A stretch of DNA of 64,000 nucleotides, taken from NCBI GenBank assembly GCA_963819475.1, contig CAWFWE010000011.1, positions 210,666 to 274,665 on the forward strand, written 5' to 3'. Origin of the DNA: DASUAS01 sp963819475. Lineage in GTDB: Bacteria > Actinomycetota > Acidimicrobiia > IMCC26256 > DASPTH01. The notes beneath the pieces are model-generated. The model saw only the letters and a list, made by a program, of their open reading frames with translations, was not told the origin of the DNA and did not search any database. A program made the position numbers and the translations under genes. Positions 1 to 8,436 of the stretch are shown here, piece by piece. Positions within the stretch are counted from its first letter, which is position 1. Each line of letters opens with the position of its first letter.

Positions 1-234
1 GGTCCTGCGCTCGTCGCGTACGGCCTGGGCAACTTCGTGTACTGGCGCGAAGACGGCGAATCCGGACGGAGCGGCGTGCTGCTCGTGACCGCCACCGGGC
101 GTGAGGTCGACGACTACTCCTGGGTGCCGGCCCGCATCACCAACGGGGTGGCGACACCGGTGACCGGCGACGCGGCCGCCGCCGACCAGGCCGAGTGGCA
201 GGCCCGCCGTAGCTGCAGCGGCCTGTCGCCCTGA
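1..234 (+). CDS. C-terminal end of a CapA/PgsA-like metallophosphatase-fold protein (partial)
   Basis: The gene enters from the left edge in frame 1 and ends at TGA 232-234, so only the last 77 residues are visible. The opening residues LVAYGLGNFVYW match the block near the end of CapA-family (poly-gamma-glutamate/capsule synthesis) proteins, where a Y-x-LGNF segment closes the metallophosphatase-like domain. The remaining tail is alanine- and charge-rich without further motifs. Nothing upstream can be seen, so the signal or anchor region and the metal-binding residues are not available. The family call rests on this one block. Confidence 0.6.
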   Translation, partial: GPALVAYGLGNFVYWREDGESGRSGVLLVTATGREVDDYSWVPARITNGVATPVTGDAAAADQAEWQARRSCSGLSP

Positions 235-326
235 TCGCGCCGATGAGTTCCGGGCCGGGGCGCGGTCGGAGTGACATGACCCTCACCCAGGACCCTGGAA
301 TCCGGACCCGCGGGTACGCTGCGCGC

Positions 327-1304
327 ATGACCGACGTGACGGACATCGGCCTCGACGCGGCCCTCGAGCAGTACCGGCGGGAGCTCACGGCGCACTGCTA
401 CCGCATGCTCGGATCCTCGTTCGAAGCCGAGGATGCGGTGCAGGAGACCATGGTGCGCGCCTGGCGCGGCTACGACGGCTTCGAGGGCCGGTCGGCGCTC
501 CGGTCGTGGCTGTACCGCATCGCCACCAACGTGTGCCTCGACATGCTGAACGGGCGCAACCGTCGCGCCCGGCCGATGGACATGGCGTCCCCCTCCCCCG
601 CCGACACGCCGGTCGGTGCGACGCTGCCCGAGACGGAGTGGGTGCTGCCGGTGCCGGACGGCCGCGTGCTCCCGACCGACGGCGACCCGGCCGAGCTGGC
701 CGAGGCCCGCGAGACCATCCGCCTCGCCTTCATCGCCGCGCTCCAGCACCTCCCACCGCGCCAGCGCGCGGTCCTGCTCCTGCGCGACGTCGTCCGGTGG
801 AAGGCGACCGAGGTCGCCGAGCTGCTCGACACCACCGACGCGTCGGTGAACAGCGCCCTCCAGCGCGCCCGCGCCACGATCGCGGCGAGCAACATCTCCG
901 ACACCGACCCCGCGATGCCGATGGACGAGGAGCAGCAGGAGCTGCTCAGCCGGTACGTCGACGCCTTCGAGCGCTACGACATGGAGTCGCTCACGGCGCT
1001 GATCCACGAGGACGCGACCCAGTCGATGCCGCCCTACGAGATGTGGCTGCGGGGCCGGGACGAGATCATCACCTTCTGGCAGGGCCAGGGCGCGGCGTGC
1101 GCGGGCTCCCGTCTGCTCCCCACCGTGGCCAACGGCAAGCCGGCGTTCGGCCAGTACCGCAAGAGCCCCACCGGCTCCGGGCACGACGCCTGGGCCCTGC
1201 AGGTGCTCGACTTCGTCGACGGCCGGCTGGTGGAGCTGAGCTGGTTCCTCGACACCGAGCAGCTGTTCCCCCTCTTCGGCCTGCCCGCCCACCTGGAGCC
1301 CTAG
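327..1304 (+). CDS. Sigma-70 family (ECF, SigG-like) RNA polymerase sigma factor with SnoaL-like C-terminal domain
   Basis: An alternative sigma factor of 325 aa. Region 2 spans about residues 10-75 (AHCYRMLGS, EDAVQETMVRAWR, SWLYRIATNVC). Region 4 spans about 137-185 (LPPRQRAVLLLRDV, then a helix-turn-helix over TEVAELLDTTDASVNSALQRAR). Residues after about 205 (SRYVDAFERYDMESLTALIHEDA) resemble a SnoaL/NTF2-like domain, as in the SigG/SigJ groups that lack a classical adjacent anti-sigma factor; none is seen here either. ATG 327 is chosen because the first conserved residues follow it directly. An in-frame ATG at 243 would add 28 unconserved residues. The gene is followed after 38 bp by a TetR gene on the same strand. 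Confidence 0.88.
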   Translation: MTDVTDIGLDAALEQYRRELTAHCYRMLGSSFEAEDAVQETMVRAWRGYDGFEGRSALRSWLYRIATNVCLDMLNGRNRRARPMDMASPSPADTPVGATLPETEWVLPVPDGRVLPTDGDPAELAEARETIRLAFIAALQHLPPRQRAVLLLRDVVRWKATEVAELLDTTDASVNSALQRARATIAASNISDTDPAMPMDEEQQELLSRYVDAFERYDMESLTALIHEDATQSMPPYEMWLRGRDEIITFWQGQGAACAGSRLLPTVANGKPAFGQYRKSPTGSGHDAWALQVLDFVDGRLVELSWFLDTEQLFPLFGLPAHLEP

Positions 1305-1342
1305 CCGGGCTGGTTTAGGATCGGTCGCTCAGGGGGCTACCG

Positions 1343-2020
1343 ATGCCAGCGGCAACCGAAGACGAGACCAACCGATCCAACGGGCACGGGAACGGCTCCG
1401 CCGAGGGGCCGCGCCGGTCGTCGTTGGTGCAGGAGCGATCACGGCGCACCCGCCAGGAGCTGGTGAACGCCGCCGTGAAGCTGTGGAGCGAGCGCGGGTT
1501 CGAGAACGGCGTCGAGACCACCACGGTCGAGGAGATCGCGCGCGCCGCCGGCGTCACGAAGGGCACCTTCTACTTCCACTTCGCGCACAAGGAAGACGTG
1601 CTGCTCGAGATGAGCAACACCGCCGGCGACGCCGCCATGGAGGCGGCGAAGGTGTCGGCCGCGGCGGGCGACCCGATCGACGTGGTCGTCCAGGGCGCGT
1701 TCGCGGAGATGGCGCGCCGCACCGAGCGCATGCCCCGTGCCGCGATCGCCCGGACCCTCCGCGAGTTCTACAAGCACCCGACGAGTAGTCGCGAGCACAG
1801 CGCGACGCGTCAGGTGTTTCCCGACCTGCTCGAGGCCGCTCAACAGCGCGGCGAGCTTCCGCCCGATGCCGACACCCTCGACATCGCGGACATGCTCAAC
1901 GCGCTCATGATCACGGCGGTCGAGGGCTGGGTCCACGGCGCCTATCCGAAGTTGGCCCCCGAGCTCGCCTACCGGGTGCAGGTGCTGTTCGCCGGGATCC
2001 GGTCGGTGCACGCCTCGTGA
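1343..2020 (+). CDS. TetR/AcrR family transcriptional regulator
   Basis: A 225-aa DNA-binding repressor-type protein. After a Ser/Asn/Gly-rich N-terminal tail of about 30 residues comes a typical TetR helix-turn-helix at about residues 33-80 (RQELVNAAVKLWSERGF, TTVEEIARAAGVTKGTFYFHF, HKEDVLLEM). The C-terminal ligand/dimer domain is not assignable to a subfamily. TAGGAT at 1316-1321 is a possible -10 box. The DUF2889 genes follow on the same strand after 21 bp and may be co-transcribed. Control of the nearby acyl-CoA genes is possible but not shown by the sequence. Confidence 0.9.
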   Translation: MPAATEDETNRSNGHGNGSAEGPRRSSLVQERSRRTRQELVNAAVKLWSERGFENGVETTTVEEIARAAGVTKGTFYFHFAHKEDVLLEMSNTAGDAAMEAAKVSAAAGDPIDVVVQGAFAEMARRTERMPRAAIARTLREFYKHPTSSREHSATRQVFPDLLEAAQQRGELPPDADTLDIADMLNALMITAVEGWVHGAYPKLAPELAYRVQVLFAGIRSVHAS

Positions 2021-2041
2021 CGACGATGTCCTGTTCCTGAC

Positions 2042-3085
2042 GTGCCCCGGCTCCCGCTCGATCCGCGGCACGGGACGCACGACCCGACCACCCACACCCC
2101 GGACCGCGTGCCGGGATCGGTCCGCCGCACGACGAGCATCGACATGCTCCGGCCGGGCGGCGTCGACGGCGAGCTCCTGCTGATCGGCGTGGGCCGCGAC
2201 CTCGTGACCTCCCTCGACGGCAGCACCGCGGTGGTCGACGCCGCGACGTTCGAGGCGACGGTCGACGACGCCGACGCGCAGCGGGTCGTCGCCCTCGCCA
2301 GCACGCCGGCGGTCGCCGGGCTCGACCAGCTGCTCGGCCGATCCGCGTCCACCGGCTTCCGTGCCGCGCTCAACGAGGTCGTCGCCGGCCAGGACCTCGT
2401 GGGCCGGCCGGTCTACCAACTGCTCGACGACCTCCCCGTGGCCACCCTCATCTCGGGCTACTCGCGCCAGCAGGCGATGGCCACGCGGGGCGCCGGGCGC
2501 GACACGCCGACGCGCACGATGCCGCGGCGCGCGCCCGAGGGGCTCGAGCTCATCCAGCAGGCCGATCTGTGCGCCGGATGGAAGGCGGGCGGCACGATCA
2601 TGCTCGGCATGGCCGAAGGCGTGCCGCCGGTGGTGACGGGGCCCGACGCGCCCGCGCTCGGTCGGGCCGACGATCCATGGGCGTGGCACGAGGTGCCCGG
2701 CGAGCTGCCTGCGCTCGGCATGCGACGGCGACGACGCATCGACGTCGTGCCCGCGCCCGACGACGCCACGGTGCTCGTCGACGCGCACTTCCGCGACAGC
2801 CACATGGACGACGAGGGTGTGGAGACCATCGTCCACGAGTACGCCGTCGGCGTGGTCCTCGACGGCCACGACCTCCGGGTGCTCGACTCGCACGCAACCC
2901 CCCGGGTGCTGCCGTGGTCCGAGTGCCCCGAGGCCGCGGGCAGTGCCGACCGGCTCGTGGGCCGCCCGCTCGACGGGTTGCGCGCCAGCGTCCGCGCCGA
3001 GTTCCTGGGCACCAGCACCTGCACCCACCTCAACGACGCCCTGCGCGCGCTCGAGGACGTCCCTGCGTTGGTGCGCCACCTGTGA
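2042..3085 (+). CDS. DUF2889 domain-containing protein (copy A)
   Basis: A 347-aa protein of unknown function. The diagnostic C-terminal half carries a basic RRRRRIDV stretch, an acidic FRDSH block, a W-S-E-C-P-E-A-A motif and the closing TCTHLNDALRAL motif of DUF2889 proteins. The N-terminal part has PGSVRRTTSIDM, also found in copy B. Start GTG 2042 lies 21 bp after the TetR stop. Its stop overlaps the GTG of copy B (GTGA at 3082-3085), so the two are translationally coupled. The two copies are clear paralogues across their full length. DUF2889 genes are often found with acyl-CoA metabolism genes; a biochemical role is not known to me. Confidence 0.75.
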   Translation: MPRLPLDPRHGTHDPTTHTPDRVPGSVRRTTSIDMLRPGGVDGELLLIGVGRDLVTSLDGSTAVVDAATFEATVDDADAQRVVALASTPAVAGLDQLLGRSASTGFRAALNEVVAGQDLVGRPVYQLLDDLPVATLISGYSRQQAMATRGAGRDTPTRTMPRRAPEGLELIQQADLCAGWKAGGTIMLGMAEGVPPVVTGPDAPALGRADDPWAWHEVPGELPALGMRRRRRIDVVPAPDDATVLVDAHFRDSHMDDEGVETIVHEYAVGVVLDGHDLRVLDSHATPRVLPWSECPEAAGSADRLVGRPLDGLRASVRAEFLGTSTCTHLNDALRALEDVPALVRHL

Positions 3086-4119
3086 ACCGTGAGCCTGCGG
3101 CGACTGCGGGCCCGAGCGTCTCGACGCCGGTGCGGGTCCCGGGGTCGGCCCGCCGGACGACGAGCATCGAGATGGACACCCGCGCCGGCCTCGTCCTCGC
3201 CGGGCGCGCCCGCGACCTGGTGACGCCAACCCGCGGTGACGCGGTGGTCGTCGACGAGGCCGTGTTCCGGGCGCGGGTCGGCGACTACCTCCGCGGCCAG
3301 ATCATCGAGGAGTTCACCGCGTCACCCACGATCGACGGACTCGAGGGACTCATCGGGCGCAGCGCGTCGCGCGGCTACCGCCGCGAGCTGCAGCGCCTCG
3401 CCGACGCCCAGGGGATGGTCGGGCGCGCGATCTTCCAGCTCCTCGACGACATCCCCGGCACCGCGCTCGTGTCGGGGTACGCGCCGGAGCTCGAACGGCG
3501 CGACACCGGAGTAGCGACGCCACCGCGTACGCCGCTCCCCGCCGACGGCGCTCCCCCGCACCTGCTGGCCCTCACCGGGGTGTGCGCGGGCTGGCAGGAG
3601 GACGGCGCGATCGTGACCAACGTGCTCGAGGTCGGGCACGTTCCCATCGCGGTGGGTCCGGAGGCGCCGTCGCTCGACCGGCCCGACGACCCGATCGCGT
3701 GGCACGACCTCCCGGACCCGATCCCGCCGCACGGCATGCGGCGGCGGCGGCGCATCGACGTCGTCCCTCCCGCGTCGCCGCACGAAGGCCTCCTGGCGGT
3801 CGACGCCATGTTCCGCGACAGCTACGTCACCGCCCGCGGCGTCGAGACCGTCGTGCACGAGTACACGTTCACCGCCGACGTCGACCCCGTCACCCACGTC
3901 GTCCTGCGCTCGGAGGCGGTCGCCCGCGCCCTGCCGTTCGCGCAGTGCCCGGAGGCCGCGGGCAGCGCGACCCGACTCGTCGGCGAGGGCCTCGACGACC
4001 TCCGGGCCCGCGTCCGGGCCGAGTTCGTTGGTGCCACCACGTGCACGCACCTCAACGACATGCTCCGGGCGTTCGCCGACGTCGGTGTGCTCGCCGCCCG
4101 CGCCAGCATCCCCGCCTGA
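3082..4119 (+). CDS. DUF2889 domain-containing protein (copy B)
   Basis: A 345-aa paralogue of the preceding gene. It shares the N-terminal VPGSARRTTSIEM block, the RRRRRIDVV stretch, the FRDSYV block, QCPEAAGS and the terminal TCTHLNDMLRAF motif. GTG 3082 is selected because it overlaps the stop of copy A (GTGA) and directly precedes the homologous N-terminus. The frame stays open upstream to 2569, but that extension is antisense-like arginine-rich shadow sequence over copy A. Divergence between copies is substantial, so the duplication is old. Function unknown. Confidence 0.75.
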   Translation: MNREPAATAGPSVSTPVRVPGSARRTTSIEMDTRAGLVLAGRARDLVTPTRGDAVVVDEAVFRARVGDYLRGQIIEEFTASPTIDGLEGLIGRSASRGYRRELQRLADAQGMVGRAIFQLLDDIPGTALVSGYAPELERRDTGVATPPRTPLPADGAPPHLLALTGVCAGWQEDGAIVTNVLEVGHVPIAVGPEAPSLDRPDDPIAWHDLPDPIPPHGMRRRRRIDVVPPASPHEGLLAVDAMFRDSYVTARGVETVVHEYTFTADVDPVTHVVLRSEAVARALPFAQCPEAAGSATRLVGEGLDDLRARVRAEFVGATTCTHLNDMLRAFADVGVLAARASIPA

Positions 4120-4159
4120 CCGCAGGGGGTAACGTCGCTGGTTCGACACGGGGGTGCGC

Positions 4160-6613
4160 ATGAGCGGTGCCTTGACGGGGCTGCGGGTCGTCGACCTGTC
4201 CAACACGTTGACGAGCGCGCACGTGAGCGGCTTCCTCGCCGACTTCGGCGCCGACGTGATCGACGTCGAACCGCCCGGTGGCAGCCCGTTGCGCACCCAA
4301 CCCGCCTTCCCGTTCTGGGGACGCGGCAAGCAGAGCATCGTGCTCGACTTCCACCAGGCCGAGGATCTGCGCGTCGCCCGCGACCTCGCGAGCGGCGCCG
4401 ACGTCGTGGTCGAGACGTTCCGGCCCGGGGTCGTGGAGCGCCTCGGGTTGGGCTACGACGACCTCGCGCACGACAACCCGGGCCTGGTCTACGCGTCGGT
4501 CACGGCGTTCGGCCGCACCGGTCCCCTCGCGGGCGTGAAGGGCTACGAAGGGCTCGTGATGGCGCGCCTCGCCGGCCACACCGCCATGGGCGTGATCGCC
4601 GAGCGTCCCGGACCGGCCTTCTGCGGCGCGCCGTACACCGCGTGGAGCGGCGCCCAGACCGCGCTCCATGGCATCCTCGCCGCCCTCTTCGAGCGGGAGC
4701 GCAGCGGTCGCGGCCAGCGCATCGACACGACCCTGATCCAGGGCTTCGCCGCCCACGACACCTGGAACGTGCTCATCCGCCACATCGCCCTCCAGTACCC
4801 GGAGGCGTTCACCCAGGCGGCGCTGGCCGACGAGAACGCGTCGGTGCCCAACAACCCGCTGTTCTTCCGCTTGCTGGTCGCGCTGTCGGCCGACGGTCGT
4901 TGGATGCAGTTCTCGCAGACCACGCCCCGGCTGTTCTCCGCGTTCATGCGGGTGCTCGAGCTCGACTGGATGTTCGACGATCCCCACTGGTCGTCGGTGC
5001 CCGACTTCGACGACATCGAGCAGCGCACCGAGTACTTCGAGCGCATGCTGGCCGCGGTCCGGGCCAAGACCACGGCCGAGTGGCAGGAGGTGTTCGAGCG
5101 CGAGCCCGACGTGTGGGCCGAGATCTTCCGCCACGGGAGCGAGCTCCTCGCGCACCCGCAGATGCTGCACGACCGATCGGTGGTGACCGTGGCCGACGCC
5201 GAGCGCGGCGCGGTGGTGCAACCGCGCCCGATGGTCCACATGAACGCGACGCCCGCGGTGGTGGAGCGGTCGGCGCCGACGCTCGACGAGCACGGCGCGA
5301 CGCTGCGTTCGACACCCCGTCCGCACGCAGCCGCGACGTCGGCTCGATCTTCGCCGTCGAAGCCGGCCGACGACGCGCCGCCGCTCGCCGGCGTCACCGT
5401 GATCGAGATGGGCACGTACTACGCCGCGCCCTACGGCGCGACGTTGCTCACCGACCTCGGCGCACGCGTCATCAAGATCGAGCAGCTCGACGGCGACCCC
5501 ATCCGCCACATCCTCCCGTTCCCCGAGGTCGGCGCGGTCAAGGTGCTGCAGGGCAAGGAGACCGTCGCCGCCGACATTCACACCGACGCCGGCCGCCAGA
5601 TCGTGCGGGAGCTCGTCCGCCACGCCGACGCGGTGCTGGTGTCGTTCCGCGCCGGTGTGGTCGAGCGTCTCGGGCTGGACCCCGCCTCGCTGTTGGCGGT
5701 GAACCCCGACCTCGTGTACCTCAGCGCACCGGGTTACGGCGTCGACGGGCCGTGCGGCCACTGCCCCGCGTTCGCGCCCACCATCGGTGCCGGCTCCGGT
5801 CTCGCCATGCGCAACATCGGTGAGTCCGCCGCGCAGGGACCCGACCTCTCGGTCGAGGTGGTGAAGCCGACCGCGCTGCGGGTCGCGTCGGCGGCCATGG
5901 GCGTCGGTCACGCCGACGGCTTCTCCGCGCTCGGCGTCGCGACTGCGCTGCTGCTCGGTCTGCTCACACGGGCACGCGGCGCGCCGGGGCAGGCACTGCA
6001 GACGTCGATGCTCCTCTCGATGGCCCACGTGCTCGTCGAGGACATGGTCGAGTACGACGCCCGTCCGGCGCGCCTCATGACCGACCCGGGGTTGCACGGG
6101 CTCTCGGCGCGCTACCGCCTCTACGAGACTGCCGACGGCTGGGTCTTCCTCGCCGCACCCGCACCGTCGGAGTGGGACGCCCTCGTGTCGGCGCTCGCCC
6201 CCTACGTCGACCTCGCCGCCGACCCGCGCTTCGCCGACGAGGACGCCCGCCGCGCCCACGACGGCGAGCTCGCCGATCTCCTGGCGGCGATGTTCCGCAA
6301 GCAGCCGGCCGGCGACTGGGAGAACGAGCTCTGCGCCGTCGACGTCGGGTGCCTCGCGGTGCGCGACGGCGCACCAGACGCGCAGCTGTTCGCCGACGGC
6401 GGCCTCGGGCGCCAGAACGGCTGGGTCACCGACGTCGAGCACCCCACCATCGGCACGCACCCGCGGCTGATGCCACTGGTCGAGTTCTCGCGCTCGTCGA
6501 CGGTGGTGAAGGCGAGCTCGCTGCTCGGCGCGCACACCGACTCGGTGCTCGGTGAGCTCGGCTACGACCCCGATCGCATCACGGCGTTGCGTGAGGCCGG
6601 CGTGATCCTCTAG
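4160..6613 (+). CDS. Double-domain CaiB/BaiF (class III) CoA-transferase
   Basis: An 817-aa protein with two class III CoA-transferase domains: about residues 1-380 (LTGLRVVDLSN, GADVIDVEPPGGSP, VETFRPGVVERLGL) and about 410-815 (LAGVTVIEMGTYYAAPYG, ARVIKIEQLDGDPIR, VSFRAGVVERLGL). Such enzymes move CoA between carboxylic acids. Single-domain members are about 400 aa and act as interlocked dimers, so the fusion probably forms the pair in one chain. By motif alignment, the aspartate that carries the acyl group is Ala161 in domain 1 (PYTAWSGAQ) but is kept in domain 2 (GHADGFSALG), suggesting only one active half. ATG 4160 is preferred to GTG 4154 because conserved sequence begins there. Confidence 0.88.
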   Translation: MSGALTGLRVVDLSNTLTSAHVSGFLADFGADVIDVEPPGGSPLRTQPAFPFWGRGKQSIVLDFHQAEDLRVARDLASGADVVVETFRPGVVERLGLGYDDLAHDNPGLVYASVTAFGRTGPLAGVKGYEGLVMARLAGHTAMGVIAERPGPAFCGAPYTAWSGAQTALHGILAALFERERSGRGQRIDTTLIQGFAAHDTWNVLIRHIALQYPEAFTQAALADENASVPNNPLFFRLLVALSADGRWMQFSQTTPRLFSAFMRVLELDWMFDDPHWSSVPDFDDIEQRTEYFERMLAAVRAKTTAEWQEVFEREPDVWAEIFRHGSELLAHPQMLHDRSVVTVADAERGAVVQPRPMVHMNATPAVVERSAPTLDEHGATLRSTPRPHAAATSARSSPSKPADDAPPLAGVTVIEMGTYYAAPYGATLLTDLGARVIKIEQLDGDPIRHILPFPEVGAVKVLQGKETVAADIHTDAGRQIVRELVRHADAVLVSFRAGVVERLGLDPASLLAVNPDLVYLSAPGYGVDGPCGHCPAFAPTIGAGSGLAMRNIGESAAQGPDLSVEVVKPTALRVASAAMGVGHADGFSALGVATALLLGLLTRARGAPGQALQTSMLLSMAHVLVEDMVEYDARPARLMTDPGLHGLSARYRLYETADGWVFLAAPAPSEWDALVSALAPYVDLAADPRFADEDARRAHDGELADLLAAMFRKQPAGDWENELCAVDVGCLAVRDGAPDAQLFADGGLGRQNGWVTDVEHPTIGTHPRLMPLVEFSRSSTVVKASSLLGAHTDSVLGELGYDPDRITALREAGVIL

Positions 6614-6636
6614 CACCACCACCCTCGTGGCTCCCC

Positions 6637-6642
6637 TAGATT
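6637..6642 (+). promoter_or_regulatory. Possible -10 box for the P450 gene
   Basis: TAGATT lies 27 bp before the P450 ATG in an otherwise GC-rich gap after the CoA-transferase stop. It fits the actinobacterial -10 pattern TAnnnT. No clear -35 is seen. A ribosome binding site (AGGAGCC) lies between it and the start, as expected for a leadered transcript. Confidence 0.35.
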
Positions 6643-6669
6643 GGGCGCCCACGACGAGCAGGAGCCACC

Positions 6670-7887
6670 ATGGAAGCCACCACCGACGCGGGCGGCTACG
6701 GCCCCGACGTCAACATCTTCGACCTCGATCCGGAGACCAGCCGGCACCCGCAGGAGCTGTACCGGGCGCTGCGCGACACCGCTCCGGTGCTCTCGCTCGA
6801 CGGCAGCGGCCACATGGTCACCACCCGGGAGGCGGCGCAGGAGTGCTTCCGCCGGCCCGAGGTGTTCTCGTCCGCGGCGACGCAGGCCGCCCTGCTGCTG
6901 GGCACGGTGCGGCCGCTCATCCCGCTGCAGATCGACCCGCCCGACCACGTGAAGTACCGGAAGATCCTCGACCCGCTCTTCGCGCCGCGTCACATGGCCG
7001 CGCTCGAGGCGCCGGTCGCCGCGCTCGTGCACGAGCGGATCGATGCGTTCGTCGATCGCGGGGAGTGCGACTTCTCGACCGAATTCTCGGTGCCGCTGCC
7101 GTCGCAGGTGTTCCTGACCCTGCTCGGGCTGCCGCTCTCGGACCTGCCGACGTTCCTGACGATGAAGGACGGCGTGATCCGGCCCGACCACATCGTGGGC
7201 AAGAGCCGCGAGCACCCGGAGACCATCGCGTACCAGAACGAGATCGGCGCGTCGATCTACGCGTACTTCGACGACGTGCTCGACGATCGCGAGAGCGAGC
7301 GGCGCGACGATCTGCTCAGCCGCTTCCTCGACGCCGAGGTCGACGGCCACCGGCTCACCCGTGAGGACATCCTCGACGTCTGCTTCCTCTTCCTCATCGC
7401 CGGGCTCGACACCGTGAGCGCGTCGCTCGACTGCTTCTTCGGCTACCTCTGCGAGCACCCGGACCAGCGCCGGCAGCTGGTCGCCGACCCGGCGTTGGTG
7501 CCCTCGGCCGTGGAGGAGCTGCTGCGCTGGGAGTCGCCCGTGGGCGGCATCGCGCGCGTGGCCACCGAGGACGCCGAGATCCTCGGGTGCCCGGTCAAGA
7601 AGGGCGACATGATCAGCATCAGCCTCGGCTCGATCGACACCGACGAGGCCGCCCTCCCCGACGCGTACGAGGTGCGCTTCGACCGCGAGGTGAACCCGCA
7701 CAACGCGTTCGGCGGTGGTGTGCACCGTTGCCTGGGTTCGCACCTCGCGCGGCTCGAGCTGCGGGTCGCGCTCCGCGAATGGCACACCCGCATCCCCGAG
7801 TACTCGGTGAAGCCGGGCCACGAGCTCGTCTACACGCCGGCGATCCGCTCGCTCGACACGTTCCCGATGGTGTTCACCGCGGGCTGA
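6670..7887 (+). CDS. Cytochrome P450
   Basis: A 405-aa soluble bacterial class I P450, a haem monooxygenase needing separate ferredoxin and reductase partners, neither of which is in the window. Visible motifs: I-helix AGLDT at residues 244-248 (acid-Thr pair for O2 activation), ExxR at 283-286 (EELLR), and the haem-binding loop FGGGVHRCLG with cysteine ligand Cys354. Length and motif spacing are normal. The ATG is preceded by AGGAG at about 8 bp. It sits between CoA-transferase and amidohydrolase/hydrolase genes, which suggests hydroxylation of a lipid or terpenoid-like substrate; this is inferred from context only. Confidence 0.93.
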   Translation: MEATTDAGGYGPDVNIFDLDPETSRHPQELYRALRDTAPVLSLDGSGHMVTTREAAQECFRRPEVFSSAATQAALLLGTVRPLIPLQIDPPDHVKYRKILDPLFAPRHMAALEAPVAALVHERIDAFVDRGECDFSTEFSVPLPSQVFLTLLGLPLSDLPTFLTMKDGVIRPDHIVGKSREHPETIAYQNEIGASIYAYFDDVLDDRESERRDDLLSRFLDAEVDGHRLTREDILDVCFLFLIAGLDTVSASLDCFFGYLCEHPDQRRQLVADPALVPSAVEELLRWESPVGGIARVATEDAEILGCPVKKGDMISISLGSIDTDEAALPDAYEVRFDREVNPHNAFGGGVHRCLGSHLARLELRVALREWHTRIPEYSVKPGHELVYTPAIRSLDTFPMVFTAG

Positions 7888-7902
7888 GGTCTCGCCGCGC
7901 GG

Positions 7903-8343
7903 CTAGCGAGTGTCGACGACGCGGGGCAGCAGGTCACCGCGCGTCGCGGCATGGGGTACCTCCACCGCATCACCGCGGTACTCGTGCACCGCGCGTGTGG
8001 CCGACGCCGCGAGGTCCTCGAGCCGCACCACGATGCGCTGCTGCTCGGGCGTGAGCCGGCTGAGGTCCAGCTCCCCGACGAGCAGGTCGACGGCGTCGAG
8101 GATCCGGCCGAGCTGCAGGCCGTAGCTGCCCACCTCGCCCAGGACGTGCTGCTCGACGTCGGCGTCACCGGCGTTCCAGTTGATGGTGACGAAGTGCTCG
8201 AACCAGCTCGTCACCGGGCGGTAGTCCCAGCTCCGCAGGAAGTTCGTGAACGGGGAGAGCAGGGTCTCGACCAGGTTCGCCTGGGGGGTGGGCGTCACGG
8301 TCACGAGGGCCTCCAGTTCGCCGACGGTGCACGAGGTCCACAC
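7903..8343 (-). CDS. Hypothetical protein (146 aa)
   Basis: No family recognised. The product looks like a compact helical, non-secreted protein with aromatic-rich segments (FLRSWDYRPVTSWFEHF) and regular amphipathic stretches (LGRILDAVDLLVGELD), unlike the Arg/Ala-rich shadows elsewhere. It is transcribed away from the amidohydrolase gene, from a shared 93-bp divergent region, and converges on the P450 gene with 15 bp between stops. The start is a GTG at 8343; no better ATG is in frame. The helical look could suit a small binding protein, but no function can be assigned. Confidence 0.6.
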   Translation of the reverse strand: MWTSCTVGELEALVTVTPTPQANLVETLLSPFTNFLRSWDYRPVTSWFEHFVTINWNAGDADVEQHVLGEVGSYGLQLGRILDAVDLLVGELDLSRLTPEQQRIVVRLEDLAASATRAVHEYRGDAVEVPHAATRGDLLPRVVDTR

Positions 8344-8392
8344 CAGTCAAGCCCTCCGCCACGACGGGGTGTGCCCCGCCGCCCGCCGGTCG

Positions 8393-8418
8393 GTAGAGTT
8401 TTGTTCTACGTCCAAAAC
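8393..8418. promoter_or_regulatory. Overlapping inverted repeats in the divergent promoter region
   Basis: Two dyads overlap here: GTAGA-N7-TCTAC (8393-8409) and GTTTTG-N9-CAAAAC (8398-8403 with 8413-8418). The AT-rich block stands out in a very GC-rich gap between the 146-aa gene and the amidohydrolase gene and lies 19-44 bp before the latter's ATG. It could hold the -10 box, a repressor operator, or both. No regulator can be assigned. Confidence 0.45.
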
Positions 8419-8436
8419 GCACCGAGAGGAACTGCC

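Noticed and set aside
4052..6652. 866-residue minus-strand frame opposite the double CaiB gene
   Set aside because: Compositionally a shadow (Arg/His/Glu/Val-rich), with no motif, while the plus-strand frame has two clear CoA-transferase domains.
8393..8409. KstR (cholesterol regulator) operator
   Set aside because: Only the right half matches a TGTTCTA-type half-site; the spacing and left half differ, and no KstR gene is seen.
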